64,000 nucleotides of DNA, taken from Pseudomonas salomonii. Lineage in GTDB: Bacteria > Pseudomonadota > Gammaproteobacteria > Pseudomonadales > Pseudomonadaceae. Made by a program: the position numbers and the translations under genes. The notes under the pieces were generated by a model. That model did no database searches and was not told the origin of the DNA. It was given only the letters and a program-made list of their open reading frames with translations. Location: assembly GCF_900107155.1 (NCBI RefSeq), contig NZ_FNOX01000002.1:620001-684000 (forward strand), in the 5' to 3' direction. Of this stretch, positions 37,381 through 46,307 are shown piece by piece; positions within the stretch are counted from its first letter, which is position 1; each line of letters starts with the position of its first letter.

Positions 37381-37992
37381 TTACGCGGCGGCGAACAATT
37401 GTTCGTTGATTACGACGTTGGCATCGCTCAAGGCTTTGCTGCGAACTTCTTCACCGTAGGCCAGGCCCTGGGCGCGGACAAATTCGATATCCGTGATGCC
37501 CAGGAAGCCAAATACCAGTTTCAAGTAGTCCTCGTGGCCCACATTGCTTGCCTGGCCCGCGTGCAGACCGCCAGCGGTGGAAACAATGATCAGCTTCTTG
37601 CCGCCGCACAGGCCTTCAGGGCCGGCTTCGGTGTAACGGAAGGTTTGGCCGGCCACCGCAATACGGTCGATCCAGGCCTTGAGCTGGGACGGCACCGAAA
37701 AGTTGTACATCGGCGCACCGATCACTACAGCGTCAGCGGCGATGAATTCAGCCAGGGACGTGGCGCTCAGTTCAGCCTCGTGTTTTTGGACGGCGTCGCG
37801 CAATTCGGCAGCGGTGCCCAGGGCGCCCAGGGTCAGGCCGGAAAAGTGGCTGATGCCTTCGCCAGCCAGGTCACGATAGGTCACTTCCACACCCGGCTGC
37901 GCCGCTTGCCAGGCCTTGACCACACCAGCGCTGAGCTGACGGGAAGCCGAGTTGTCGCCGAGGATGCTGGAATCGATATGCAACAGTTTCAT
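37381..37992 (-). CDS. azoR: FMN-dependent NADH:quinone/azo reductase AzoR
   Basis: 203 residues from ATG 37992 ([21 protein letters not shown]); the extended frame to 38076 is unsupported. Flavodoxin-like fold: an FMN phosphate loop near residues 9-17, the [41 protein letters not shown] block and [18 protein letters not shown] are all typical of AzoR. It is a dimeric cytosolic enzyme that reduces quinones and azo dyes with NADH. It is divergently placed from nothing; the araC-type gene upstream runs the same way but has its own region. Confidence 0.92.
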   Translation of the reverse strand: MKLLHIDSSILGDNSASRQLSAGVVKAWQAAQPGVEVTYRDLAGEGISHFSGLTLGALGTAAELRDAVQKHEAELSATSLAEFIAADAVVIGAPMYNFSVPSQLKAWIDRIAVAGQTFRYTEAGPEGLCGGKKLIIVSTAGGLHAGQASNVGHEDYLKLVFGFLGITDIEFVRAQGLAYGEEVRSKALSDANVVINEQLFAAA

Positions 37993-38121
37993 GCGGGTTC
38001 TCCAAGTGAGGATCGCGGCTGGGCGATCGAATGAGGTTAATCCTACACATGAACCCAATAGTCGATTAGACGGCACAAATGTGATTGTTTGTCCTGCCAG
38101 CAGGACAATCGATCTAAATTC

Positions 38122-39048
38122 TCAATGCGACGACACATAAATAGACGCCGACGAGGGCGCCGGCAGCGCATAGGTGCGCTTCATCCACTGAATCTCTTGC
38201 TGGGGCGTGCGCCCGAACAAGCGCTTGAACTCTCGGCTGAACTGCGAAGCGCTTTCATAGCCCACCTGAGCGCTCGCCGTGGCCGCGCTGATGTCGTTGC
38301 GCAGCATCAACAAGCGCGCCTGGTGCAGGCGCGTGGACTTGAGGTATTGCATCGACGAGGTGTCGGTGACGGTGCGAAAGTGCGCATGAAAACTCGGCAC
38401 GCTCATCATCGCCTCCCGCGCCAGCACTTCCACGTCCAGGTGCTGGTGGTAAAACCCATGAATCTTGCGAATCGCCCGCGCCACCTTGCCGAACTGGCCC
38501 TGGCGGTTAAGCGCGGCACGCATCGACCCGCCCTGCTCGCCCGTGAGGATGCGGTAGTAGAGCTCGCGCATCAGCGCGGGGCCGAGGACCCGTGCCTCCA
38601 TCGGCGCACTCATGGCTTCGAGAAACCGCAGCAGCGACTCACTGAGTTTGTCGTCCATGGGCGAGGAATACATGCCGCGCGGCTTGGCTTCGCGCAACTC
38701 GGGAAACCCATCCAACGCCAACATCAATTCGGCGGCAAGGGTGAAATCCAGGCGCACGTACACCGCCAGCATCGGCTCTGCTTCGCTGGCCTCGGTTTCC
38801 ATGGTGAACGGCACCGGCACCGACACCACCAGGTAATGCTGGGCGTCGTACAGGTAAACCTCTTCGCCCAGATAACCGCGCTTGCGCCCCTGGCAGACAA
38901 TCACAATGCCTGGGTCATACAACACCGGCACGCGGTGCAGCGGCTGATTTGAGCGAAGAAAGCGCACGTCCTCCAGAGCGCTCAGGTTATAGCCTTCGAC
39001 AGGCGCCAAGCGGCCCATCAGCTCGATGATTCGTTGGGTGCGGCCCAT
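38122..39048 (-). CDS. AraC-family regulator with AraC_N domain
   Basis: 308 residues from ATG 39048 (MGRTQRIIELMGRLAPVEGY); the frame extends to 39108. The N-terminal AraC_N (YqhC-type) domain carries PVLYDPGIVIVCQGRKRGYLGEEVYLYDAQHYLVVSVPVPF. The C-terminal double helix-turn-helix includes MMSVPSFHAHFRTVTDTSSMQYLKSTRLHQAR and ATASAQVGYESASQFSREFKRLFGRTP. YqhC-like regulators often activate a nearby aldehyde or alcohol dehydrogenase, and this gene is divergent (157 bp) from an aldehyde dehydrogenase, the likely target. Confidence 0.88.
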   Translation of the reverse strand: MGRTQRIIELMGRLAPVEGYNLSALEDVRFLRSNQPLHRVPVLYDPGIVIVCQGRKRGYLGEEVYLYDAQHYLVVSVPVPFTMETEASEAEPMLAVYVRLDFTLAAELMLALDGFPELREAKPRGMYSSPMDDKLSESLLRFLEAMSAPMEARVLGPALMRELYYRILTGEQGGSMRAALNRQGQFGKVARAIRKIHGFYHQHLDVEVLAREAMMSVPSFHAHFRTVTDTSSMQYLKSTRLHQARLLMLRNDISAATASAQVGYESASQFSREFKRLFGRTPQQEIQWMKRTYALPAPSSASIYVSSH

Positions 39049-39205
39049 GGCACGTGGTTCCTGGCGAAAACAGCACGGTACTGCGCAAATACCGCCATGG
39101 CTATGCACTCATAGGAATAGGCAATCAGCACATTGGAATGGATATTCGCTCAAGCCGCCGTGTTCCGTAGCCTGAACCTGTACTTTCAGCCTTCGGAGTT
39201 TGCCC

Positions 39206-40585
39206 ATGCTTATCGTCTACAACCCCGCCACCGGTGAAGAAATCGGCCGTGTGGCCAAGCACACCTCAGCCCAGGTCAAGGCTGCCGTTGACCGCACCTG
39301 CGCGGCCTTTCCCGATTGGTCCGGCAAACTCGCCAAAGAGCGCAGCGACATCCTGCGCCGCTGGCACGACAGCGTTAAGGCCGACAAGGAAGCCTTCGCC
39401 GAACTGCTCTGCCGTGAAAACGGCAAGTGCCTGAGCGAAGCCCGAGGTGAAATCGACTACGGCCTGGGCTTTATCGAGTGGTACGCCGAAGAGGCCAAAC
39501 GCGTCTACGGCGACACCATCCCCACCCACGACCGCAATGCCAATGTAGTGGTGACCAAAGAAGCCATCGGCCCGGTCGCAGCCATCACGCCGTGGAACTT
39601 CCCGTTCATGATGATCACCCGCAAAGTCGCCACAGCCCTGGCCGCCGGCTGCACCATGGTGATCAAACCCGCTGAAGACACGCCGCTCACCGCCCTCAAG
39701 CTGCTGGACTACGCACGCAAGGCCGGTATCGAAGCCGGCGTGCTTGAAGTGGTGGTCGGTGACCCGCAGGAAATCGGCCTGATCTTTACCTGCGACCCAC
39801 GCATCCGCAAGATCTCGTTTACCGGCTCCACCGGCGTGGGCAAATTGCTCGCATCGCAATGCGCGGCAACCATCAAGAAGATGACCCTGGAACTGGGCGG
39901 CAATGCGCCGTTTATTGTGTTTGAGGACGCCAACCTCGATGAGGCGGTAAAAGGACTGGTCAGCGCCAAACTGCGCAACTCCGGCCAGGTGTGCATCTCG
40001 CCGAACCGGATCTTTGTGCAGCACAGCATTCTTGAAGCCTTTATCGAACGCGTGAAGGCTGCCGTCGCCAACGTCGAAGTGGACCAGGGCCTGCGCGAAG
40101 GCTTTGTGGTCGGGCCGCTGGTCAATCAACAGGGCTTCGACAAAGTCGTGCGCCTGGTCGACGAGGCCAGGGCGGCGGGCGCCAAGGTGCTGATGGGCGG
40201 CAAACCCCACGCCAAGGGCGGGCTGTTCTATGAACCGACCGTATTGACCGGCTTGCAGGACGATTCACCACTGGCCACCGAAGAGATTTTCGGCCCGGTG
40301 TTCGCTCTCTATTCGTTCAAGGATGAAGAAGAGGTCATCGCCCGCGCCAACCAGACCGAGTTCGGCCTGGTGGCCTACGCCTACACCAGCGCACTCGGCC
40401 GGTCGTTGCGCCTGTCACGTCAATTGGAGGCTGGCATGGTGATCCTCAACTCGGGCTCAGTGGGCACGGCGTCGGTTCCGTTTGGTGGCATCAAGCAGTC
40501 CGGCTATGGGCGTGAAGGCAGCTATTACGGGATCGAGGAGTACGTGCATGTGAAGTATGTGTTGATGGCGGGGGCGCAGTTCTGA
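39206..40585 (+). CDS. NAD(P)-dependent aldehyde dehydrogenase (succinate-semialdehyde type)
   Basis: 459 residues from ATG 39206, with CGGAG upstream; TTG 39200 is less likely. Aldehyde dehydrogenase fold: AITPWNFPFMMITRKVATALAAG, the nucleotide loop FTGSTGVGKLL, general base E229 in LELGGNAPFIVF, catalytic C263 in GQVCISPNRIFV, and the C-terminal PFGGIKQSGYGREGSYYGIEEY. The SPNR context is typical of succinate-semialdehyde/glutarate-semialdehyde dehydrogenases (Sad/GabD group). The true substrate is inferred. A terminator follows. Confidence 0.88.
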   Translation: MLIVYNPATGEEIGRVAKHTSAQVKAAVDRTCAAFPDWSGKLAKERSDILRRWHDSVKADKEAFAELLCRENGKCLSEARGEIDYGLGFIEWYAEEAKRVYGDTIPTHDRNANVVVTKEAIGPVAAITPWNFPFMMITRKVATALAAGCTMVIKPAEDTPLTALKLLDYARKAGIEAGVLEVVVGDPQEIGLIFTCDPRIRKISFTGSTGVGKLLASQCAATIKKMTLELGGNAPFIVFEDANLDEAVKGLVSAKLRNSGQVCISPNRIFVQHSILEAFIERVKAAVANVEVDQGLREGFVVGPLVNQQGFDKVVRLVDEARAAGAKVLMGGKPHAKGGLFYEPTVLTGLQDDSPLATEEIFGPVFALYSFKDEEEVIARANQTEFGLVAYAYTSALGRSLRLSRQLEAGMVILNSGSVGTASVPFGGIKQSGYGREGSYYGIEEYVHVKYVLMAGAQF

Positions 40586-40604
40586 GCCCTCTGCCCTCCA
40601 AAAG

Positions 40605-40633
40605 CCAGTGCCTGCAAGGTGCTGGTTGTTTTT
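40605..40633 (+). terminator. Terminator of the aldehyde dehydrogenase
   Basis: CCAGTGCC (40605-40612) pairs with GGTGCTGG (40618-40625, two G-T wobbles), followed by TTGTTTTT. Confidence 0.7.
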
Positions 40634-40697
40634 CAGGCTGGATTTGTGCAGGCCAGGCGCGGATAGTTCGTCCCACTGACAGAACAATAGGTTGACC

Positions 40698-41606
40698 ATG
40701 CAAGACCTCAACGACCTCTACTATTTCGCCAAAGTCGTCGAAGCCGGCGGCTTTGCGGCGGCCGGCCGGCTGCTGGGGATTCCCAAGTCACGGCTGTCAC
40801 GACGCATTGCCGAACTGGAAGAACGCCTCGGCGCGCGCCTGTTGCAGCGCACCACGCGGCAATTGACCCTCACCGCCGTCGGCGAGCGCTACCTGCGCCA
40901 TTGCCAGGCGATGCTGCTGGAGGCGGAAATGGCCGACGAGGCCGTGGCCAGCATGTCCAGCGAACCGCGCGGGCGCCTGCGGGTGAGTTGCCCGGTGGGC
41001 ATGGCCCAACACATGTTGCCGGGGATGGTTGCCGGCTTTCTCGCCGCTCACCCACTGGTGCAGCTTGAGATGATGTTGGTCAACCGACGCGTCGACCTGG
41101 TGGCTGAAGGCATCGACGTGGCCCTGCGCGTGCGCGAACTGGGCGATGAAGACCCGTTGCTGGTGACCAAGCGCCTGCGCCAGGCCCAGACCGTGTTGGT
41201 GGCCAGCCCACAGTTCCTGCAAGGCAAGCAAATCAAGACCCCGGACGATCTCAAGCAATTGCCGGTACTCGCTGCGCTTGAGGCCGATCGCCTGGTGCAC
41301 TTGCGCTTGATCGACCCGCAGGGCAATACCGAAAACTTATCCATGGAAGCGCGCCTGGGCATCGATGACTTTATCGTGCGCAAAGCCTGCGCCTTGCAGG
41401 GCCTGGGCTTTACCCTGCTGCCGATGATGTATTGCGAAGAAGAATTGGCCAGCGGCCAATTGGTGCAGTTGCTGCCGCAATGGTCCTCGCCGGGCGGCTG
41501 GCTGCAGGCGGTCTACCCGCATCGCCGTGGTGTTTTACCGGCGATTCGGGCCTGGATCGACTATCTGGAAGAAGCCTTCAAGGGTTGCGGAGACCGTTTG
41601 CTATGA
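40698..41606 (+). CDS. LysR-family transcriptional regulator
   Basis: 302 residues from ATG 40698; TTG 40692 is in frame but less likely. The N-terminal winged helix-turn-helix is MQDLNDLYYFAKVVEAGGFAAAGRLLGIPKSRLSRRIAELEERLGARLLQRTTRQLTLT in overall pattern, of the CrgA/AaeR-like subgroup. The C-terminal substrate domain (residues ~90-295) has the usual RVRELGDEDPLL and LLPQWSSPGGWLQAVYPHRR motifs. The stop overlaps the next gene's ATG (ATGA), so it is co-transcribed with mmcQ-like. Its regulatory target is unknown. Confidence 0.88.
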   Translation: MQDLNDLYYFAKVVEAGGFAAAGRLLGIPKSRLSRRIAELEERLGARLLQRTTRQLTLTAVGERYLRHCQAMLLEAEMADEAVASMSSEPRGRLRVSCPVGMAQHMLPGMVAGFLAAHPLVQLEMMLVNRRVDLVAEGIDVALRVRELGDEDPLLVTKRLRQAQTVLVASPQFLQGKQIKTPDDLKQLPVLAALEADRLVHLRLIDPQGNTENLSMEARLGIDDFIVRKACALQGLGFTLLPMMYCEEELASGQLVQLLPQWSSPGGWLQAVYPHRRGVLPAIRAWIDYLEEAFKGCGDRLL

Positions 41607-41959
41607 AGATGAGCGAAGCACAAGTCGCGGCGTTCTGCCTGGGCCTGCCCGGCGCACGTGAAGACTACAAATGGGGCGGCGTGCGCGTGTTCTCGATTGC
41701 CGGCAACAAAATGTTCGCCGTGCAGAACCTGCGCGGTGACTCGCTGGCGTTCAAGGTCGACAAGGAACTGTTCCTGGGCCATGTGGACCGCCCCGGCATC
41801 CACCCGGCGCCCTACCTGGCGCGGGCGCAGTGGGTGATCATGAACACGCCCTATCCGCTCGGCGCCGAGGAACTGCGTGGCCTGTTGCAGCGCTCGCACC
41901 AACTGGTGGTGAGCAAACTGCCCAAGCGCACGCAGGTTGGCTTGTTGCTAGAGGACTGA
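41603..41959 (+). CDS. MmcQ/YjbR family DNA-binding-fold protein
   Basis: 118 residues. The start ATG 41603 overlaps the lysR stop by four bases (ATGA). The sequence is a typical MmcQ/YjbR member: FCLGLPGAREDYKWGGVRVFSIAGNKMFAV, LAFKVDKELFLGH, ARAQWVIMNTPYPLGAEELRGLLQRSHQLVVSKLPKRT. The fold resembles CyaY and double-wing DNA-binding proteins; the function is unknown. Its 3' end overlaps the convergent DUF1294 gene by 12 bp. Confidence 0.87.
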   Translation: MKMSEAQVAAFCLGLPGAREDYKWGGVRVFSIAGNKMFAVQNLRGDSLAFKVDKELFLGHVDRPGIHPAPYLARAQWVIMNTPYPLGAEELRGLLQRSHQLVVSKLPKRTQVGLLLED

Positions 41960-42331
41960 CAGCAGCGTGCCGCCGAGGAACAACTGGTCGAGCCAGAACA
42001 CCTCGTGCAGCACCACAATCACCCAGAACAGCACCTGATACGACACCTTGCGCGTCTTGTGGCGAAACACCTGCTGGGCAATCAACGCCCCGGGCCAACC
42101 ACCGGCCAGTTCCACGGCATGCAGGATATTTTCGCGCACGCGCGGGCCTTCGGCCTGGGCCTTGCGTTTATCGCCCCAGTACAGGAAAAACGCCACCACG
42201 CTGACCACGCCATAGGCGGCCAGCGGGATCAGCGTTTCGCCGCGATACCACAGCAGCGCCGAGCCGATCAGCGGCGCGGCGCACAGCAACACAAAAATCA
42301 GCGCCTTTAGGCGCGGGTATTGAATGCTCAT
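41948..42331 (-). CDS. DUF1294 inner-membrane protein
   Basis: 127 residues, about four membrane segments. The cytosolic loop with [49 protein letters not shown] is the DUF1294 hallmark (the middle W-G-D-K-R and GGWPG motifs). The function of the family is unknown. Its ATG overlaps the stop of uppP (ATGA), indicating translational coupling. Its stop overlaps the convergent mmcQ-like gene by 12 bp. Confidence 0.86.
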   Translation of the reverse strand: MSIQYPRLKALIFVLLCAAPLIGSALLWYRGETLIPLAAYGVVSVVAFFLYWGDKRKAQAEGPRVRENILHAVELAGGWPGALIAQQVFRHKTRKVSYQVLFWVIVVLHEVFWLDQLFLGGTLLSVL

Positions 42332-43158
42332 GGCTTGACCGCCGTCCAGTCGATCCAGCCAAACTGCCAGGTGGCCAGGATCACCAGGCCGAACGCGATC
42401 CGATACAAGGCAAACGCCGCGTAACTGTGGCTGGCGATGAACTTGAGCAACGCCTTGACCGCGATCATCGCGAAGATGAACGAGGTGACAAAGCCGATGG
42501 CAAACACCGGCAAGTCATCGGGCTGGAACAGGTGACGGTATTTGTAGCCCGAATACACGGCCGCACCGACCATGGTCGGCATGGCCAGGAAGAACGAGAA
42601 CTCGGTGGCGGTTTTACGCGACAGGCCGAACAACAGGCCGCCGATAATGGTCGCGCCCGAGCGCGAAGTGCCCGGAATCATCGCCAGGCACTGGGCCACA
42701 CCGACCTTGAGCGCGTCTTTCCAGGTGATCTCATCCACCGTTTCAGCGTGCACCGCATGTTGGCGACGCTCGGCCCACAGCATGATCACCCCGCCCACCA
42801 CCAACGCCGTGGCCACCGTGATCGGGTTAAACAGGTAATGCTTGATCAGGTCGGCAAAAATCACCCCCAACACCACCGCCGGCAGCACCGCGATGATCAG
42901 GTTGACGGTAAAGCGCTGGGCCTTGGGCTGGGTCGGCAAGCCCATCACCACGTCGAGGATCTTGCGCCGAAACGCCCAGACCACCGCGAGGATCGCGCCC
43001 AGTTGGATAATGATGTTGAACGCTTCAAAGCGTTCGCCGCCGAAGCCGATCAGGTCGGCGACGATGATCTGGTGCCCGGTGCTGGAGATTGGCAGGAACT
43101 CGGTCAGCCCCTCCACCACGCCAAGAATCAATGCCTGTATGGCGGTCCAAAAATCCAT
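42328..43158 (-). CDS. uppP: Undecaprenyl-diphosphate phosphatase UppP (BacA)
   Basis: 276 residues from ATG 43158 ([23 protein letters not shown]); a start at 43188 is in frame but unlike the family. Polytopic membrane phosphatase that regenerates undecaprenyl phosphate for peptidoglycan and other surface polymers; overexpression gives bacitracin resistance. Catalytic motifs are present: E16/E20 in [13 protein letters not shown] with H29, and PGTSRSG near residues 169-175. It is the first gene of an overlapping pair with the DUF1294 gene. Confidence 0.93.
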   Translation of the reverse strand: MDFWTAIQALILGVVEGLTEFLPISSTGHQIIVADLIGFGGERFEAFNIIIQLGAILAVVWAFRRKILDVVMGLPTQPKAQRFTVNLIIAVLPAVVLGVIFADLIKHYLFNPITVATALVVGGVIMLWAERRQHAVHAETVDEITWKDALKVGVAQCLAMIPGTSRSGATIIGGLLFGLSRKTATEFSFFLAMPTMVGAAVYSGYKYRHLFQPDDLPVFAIGFVTSFIFAMIAVKALLKFIASHSYAAFALYRIAFGLVILATWQFGWIDWTAVKP

Positions 43159-43290
43159 GTATCCCCCAAAGGTCATGCGCTGCGGCACGCCTTGTCTGTC
43201 TTTTTAATGTTCACTGACCACGTGTAATCGTGATGCGCTGCGGATTTTCACCAGCCGAGCGCAAAAATTTCGTGAAAAATCAGGGAGTAC

Positions 43291-43317
43291 TCAGGTTTTT
43301 CGGTTACAGGCCGAAAG
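43291..43317 (+). promoter_or_regulatory. Possible FliA (sigma-28) promoter of the chemoreceptor gene
   Basis: TCAGG (43291-43295), a 14-bp spacer and GCCGAAAG (43310-43317) resemble the flagellar sigma-factor pattern TCAAG-N14-GCCGATAA. It lies 66 bp before the chemoreceptor ATG, in a class of gene usually under this sigma factor. Part of it can also form a TTTCGG/CCGAAA hairpin. Confidence 0.35.
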
Positions 43318-43382
43318 CCTATCAGACAAGATGGAATTGTCGATGCAGCACACAATTATAAAAAGCACGGAGTGACAGGACG

Positions 43383-45017
43383 ATGAACAGTTTGCGCAGC
43401 ATGTCGATCAGCCGCCGTCTTTGGCTGATCCTGATAGTCGCCGTGTTGATGCTGCTGACCCTCGGGTTGCTGATGCTCAAGCAGATCCATGGCGACCTCT
43501 ACCAGGCAAAACGCCAGCAGACCCAGCACGTGGTGCAAACCGCCAGCGGCGTGCTGGCTTACTATCAAAACCTTGAAAAAACCGGCGTACTGACCCGCGA
43601 GGCCGCGCAACAGCAAGCCCTCAGCGCAGTCCGTGGCCTGCGCTACGACCACGATGATTACTTCTGGATCAACGACCTGACGCCCGTGATGATCATGCAC
43701 GCGGCCAACCCCAAGCTCGACGGCCAGAACCTCTCGGCCATCCGCGACCCGGACGGTTTTGCGGTGTTCAATGAATTTGTGCTCCTGGCCAAGGCCAAGG
43801 GCGCCGGGATCGTCAACTATCGCTGGCCCAAACCGGGCGCCGACGCGCCGGTGGAGAAAACCTCGTACATCCAACTGTTCGAGCCGTGGGGCTGGATTAT
43901 CGGTTCCGGCGTGTATGTGGATGATGTGCAGGCTGAATTCAACGGCCAGGTTTGGAAAGCCTCGCTGATCGGCCTGGGCATTGCGCTGGTGATGGCGCTG
44001 CTGGTGATCCTGATCGCGCGCAGCATCGTGCACCCATTGCAGGCGGCAGTGAACGCCATGGGCAATATTGCCAGCGGCGAAAGCGACCTGACCCGCACCC
44101 TCGACACCCACGGGCGCGACGAGGTCACTCAACTGTCGCTGCACTTCAATAGCTTCACCGCCAAGCTGCGCCAGGTGGTCGGCCAATTGCAGGCGTGTGC
44201 CAACGCGCTGGGCCAGTCGTCCACGGAGCTGGGCACCAATGCCAGCCAGGCCCACGACCGCAGCCAGCAACAGTCCCAGCAGATGGAGCTGGTGGCCACG
44301 GCGATCAATGAAGTGACCTATGGCGTGCAGGACGTGGCAAAAAACGCCGAGCATGCCGCCAGCGAAATGCGCGACGCCCAGGCCCAGGCGCAGCAGGGCC
44401 AGGTGAATATCGACGGCAGCCTGCAACAGATCGACCAGCTCTCCAGCACCATCAGCCAGGCCGTGGAGGTGATCCGCACGCTCTCCAGTGAAAGCACCCA
44501 GATTGGTGGCGTGCTGGAAGTGATCCGTTCAATTGCCGACCAGACCAACTTGCTCGCGCTCAACGCCGCCATCGAGGCGGCGCGTGCCGGCGAGCAGGGT
44601 CGTGGGTTTGCCGTGGTCGCCGACGAAGTGCGGCTGCTGGCCCAGCGCACGCAAAAATCCACGGCCGAAATCCAGGTGATGATCGAGCGCCTGCAAGGTC
44701 ATTCGGAAGCGGCGGTTAAAGTGATCAGCGACAGCCACAGCGCCTCGCAATTGACCATCGAACAAGCGGGCCAGGCGGGGGCGAGCCTCACCGCCATCGG
44801 CCAGGCGTTGCGCAACCTCAACGGGCTGAATGCCTCGATTGCCAGCGCGACCTTGCAACAGGCGCATGTGGTGGAGGACATCAACCAGAACGTCACCCAG
44901 GCGGCAGGCTTGTCCCACAGCACGGCCCTGGCGGCAGAGCAATCCAGCGTGGCGAGTGCGCATTTGCGCGGGTTGAGTGAGCAGCTTGAGGGGTTGTTGC
45001 GCCAGTTCAAGATCTAG
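43383..45017 (+). CDS. Methyl-accepting chemotaxis protein (single-Cache sensor)
   Basis: 544 residues. TM1 (~12-31) and TM2 (~193-213) enclose a periplasmic single-Cache_2-type sensor ([67 protein letters not shown] in overall pattern). A HAMP domain follows (~215-268, [22 protein letters not shown]). The signalling hairpin near residues 384-422 is canonical ([36 protein letters not shown]). The C-terminus lacks a CheR-docking NWETF pentapeptide. Such Cache sensors often bind small organic acids; the ligand is not known. Confidence 0.93.
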   Translation: MNSLRSMSISRRLWLILIVAVLMLLTLGLLMLKQIHGDLYQAKRQQTQHVVQTASGVLAYYQNLEKTGVLTREAAQQQALSAVRGLRYDHDDYFWINDLTPVMIMHAANPKLDGQNLSAIRDPDGFAVFNEFVLLAKAKGAGIVNYRWPKPGADAPVEKTSYIQLFEPWGWIIGSGVYVDDVQAEFNGQVWKASLIGLGIALVMALLVILIARSIVHPLQAAVNAMGNIASGESDLTRTLDTHGRDEVTQLSLHFNSFTAKLRQVVGQLQACANALGQSSTELGTNASQAHDRSQQQSQQMELVATAINEVTYGVQDVAKNAEHAASEMRDAQAQAQQGQVNIDGSLQQIDQLSSTISQAVEVIRTLSSESTQIGGVLEVIRSIADQTNLLALNAAIEAARAGEQGRGFAVVADEVRLLAQRTQKSTAEIQVMIERLQGHSEAAVKVISDSHSASQLTIEQAGQAGASLTAIGQALRNLNGLNASIASATLQQAHVVEDINQNVTQAAGLSHSTALAAEQSSVASAHLRGLSEQLEGLLRQFKI

Positions 45018-45026
45018 TACTCATGA

Positions 45027-45127
45027 TCGTTCCCACGCTCCGCGTGGGAACGCCGCCACGGACGCTCTGCGTCCAGGCCTGACGCGGAGCGTCAGGGGAT
45101 GCATTCCCACGCAGAGCGTGGGAACGA
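45027..45127. repeat. Clustered short dyads (GTTCCCACGCTC-type repeat)
   Basis: A run of four short palindromes: GTTCCCACGCTCCGCGTGGGAAC, GGACGCTCTGCGTCC, TGACGCGGAGCGTCA and ATTCCCACGCAGAGCGTGGGAAC. The first and last are mutual complements, so the element can also fold as one large hairpin. It is a Pseudomonas intergenic repeat distinct from the GTGGGAGC REP family. It probably ends the chemoreceptor transcript. Confidence 0.85.
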
Positions 45128-45192
45128 GCATTCCTACGACCCACCATCTTGGTTACAATCACCGCCCTCACCCACTCTCCCAAGGAACCACC

Positions 45193-45756
45193 ATGTCCGG
45201 GCTTGAACTGTTCGCCGCCGCCCTGGGGGTGATCGCTGTCTGGCTGACGGTCAAACAAAACCCTTGGTGCTGGCCCATCGGGCTGGTGATGGTGCTGCTC
45301 TACACCTGGGTGTTCTTCGACGTAAAACTCTACTCCGACATGCTCCTGCAAGTGGTCTACGCCGGCCTGCAACTCTATGGCTGGTGGCAATGGACCCGCG
45401 CCGGTGAGGTCAAGCAGGGCCGCCAGGTCACAAGCCTGGGCTGGCCCGCGATCATGGTCAGCCTCGCCGTCGGCGCCGTGTTCAGCGCGCTGCTCGGCGC
45501 CGCCATGGCCCACTGGACCGATGCCGCGCAACCCTGGCTGGATGCCGCCCTCACCGGTTTCAGCCTGGTGGCGCAAATGTGGATGGCGCAAAAACGCGTG
45601 CAATGCTGGGCGCTGTGGATCGCCGTGGACGTGATCTTTGTCGGCCTGTTCCTCTACAAAGGCCTGTACCTCACCGCCGCGCTGTATGCACTGTTCACCG
45701 TGATCGCCGTGCAGGGCTGGCGTGAATGGCGCGCCGACCCGGCGTTGCACGCATGA
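45193..45756 (+). CDS. pnuC: Nicotinamide riboside transporter PnuC
   Basis: 187 residues from ATG 45193, with AAGGAACC upstream; the longer open frame crosses the repeat element and was rejected. About seven membrane segments. Family motifs: ETWAVWL-like VIAVWLTVKQNPWCWPIGLV, a YGWWQWTRA motif in TM3 and the substrate-site WxxxN/D-like ALWIAVDVIFVGLFLYKGLYLTAALY. PnuC facilitates nicotinamide riboside entry, driven by phosphorylation inside the cell. It overlaps by four bases (ATGA) with a NadR-like kinase gene, which would supply that phosphorylation. Confidence 0.9.
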   Translation: MSGLELFAAALGVIAVWLTVKQNPWCWPIGLVMVLLYTWVFFDVKLYSDMLLQVVYAGLQLYGWWQWTRAGEVKQGRQVTSLGWPAIMVSLAVGAVFSALLGAAMAHWTDAAQPWLDAALTGFSLVAQMWMAQKRVQCWALWIAVDVIFVGLFLYKGLYLTAALYALFTVIAVQGWREWRADPALHA

Positions 45757-46307
45757 AAGTAGTGGTACTGGCCGGCCCCGAATCCAGCGGCAAAAGCTGG
45801 CTGGCCGCGCAACTGCACGCCCGCTTCGGTGGGCTGATGGTGGGTGAATACGTGCGCTATTTCATCGACCATCACCAGCGCGACACCACCCTGGCGGACA
45901 TCCCGGCCATCGCCCGTGGCCAACTGGCCTGGGAAGACGCCGCCCGCGCCGAGCAGCCTCACCTGCTGATCCTCGACACGAACCTGCTGACCAACAAGCT
46001 CTGGAGCCAGACCCTGTTCGGTGACTGCCCGGCGTGGCTGGATGACGAGCTGCTGGCCCGCCATTACGACCTGCACCTGCTGCTGTCCCCCGAGGACGTG
46101 GAATGGAGCGCCGACGGCCAGCGCTGCCAGCCTGAACTGGCCGATCGACGGGTGTTCTTCCAGGGCAGCCTGGACTGGATCGAACAGCACCAACAACCCG
46201 CCCTGGTGATACGTGGCGACTGGGAAGCACGCCGCGCCACAGCCTTTGAGGCGGTCGAGCAACTGCTTGCCCAGCCGCGTCAAGGGCAATGTCTAACGCC
46301 TCAGTAG
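45753..46307 (+). CDS. NadR-like nicotinamide-riboside kinase
   Basis: 184 residues from ATG 45753, overlapping the pnuC stop (ATGA). P-loop kinase of the AAA_28/NadR C-terminal type: Walker A GPESSGKS (residues 8-15), EYVRYFIDHH, LLILDTNLLTNKLWSQTLFG and LLLSPEDVEWSADGQR. It lacks the adenylyltransferase and repressor domains of enteric NadR. The likely reaction is ATP-dependent phosphorylation of nicotinamide riboside to NMN, trapping what PnuC imports. The 3' end overlaps the convergent ggt gene by 7 bp. Confidence 0.85.
   Translation: MKVVVLAGPESSGKSWLAAQLHARFGGLMVGEYVRYFIDHHQRDTTLADIPAIARGQLAWEDAARAEQPHLLILDTNLLTNKLWSQTLFGDCPAWLDDELLARHYDLHLLLSPEDVEWSADGQRCQPELADRRVFFQGSLDWIEQHQQPALVIRGDWEARRATAFEAVEQLLAQPRQGQCLTPQ

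Noticed and set aside
43189..43382. RNA gene or riboswitch in the uppP/chemoreceptor gap
   Set aside because: Only a small TTTCGG/CCGAAA dyad and a possible promoter are seen; no conserved RNA structure recognised.
45018..45192. NAD-type riboswitch upstream of pnuC
   Set aside because: The region is filled by the GTTCCCACGCTC repeat cluster and a short leader; no match to known NAD/PnuC riboswitch cores was recognised.
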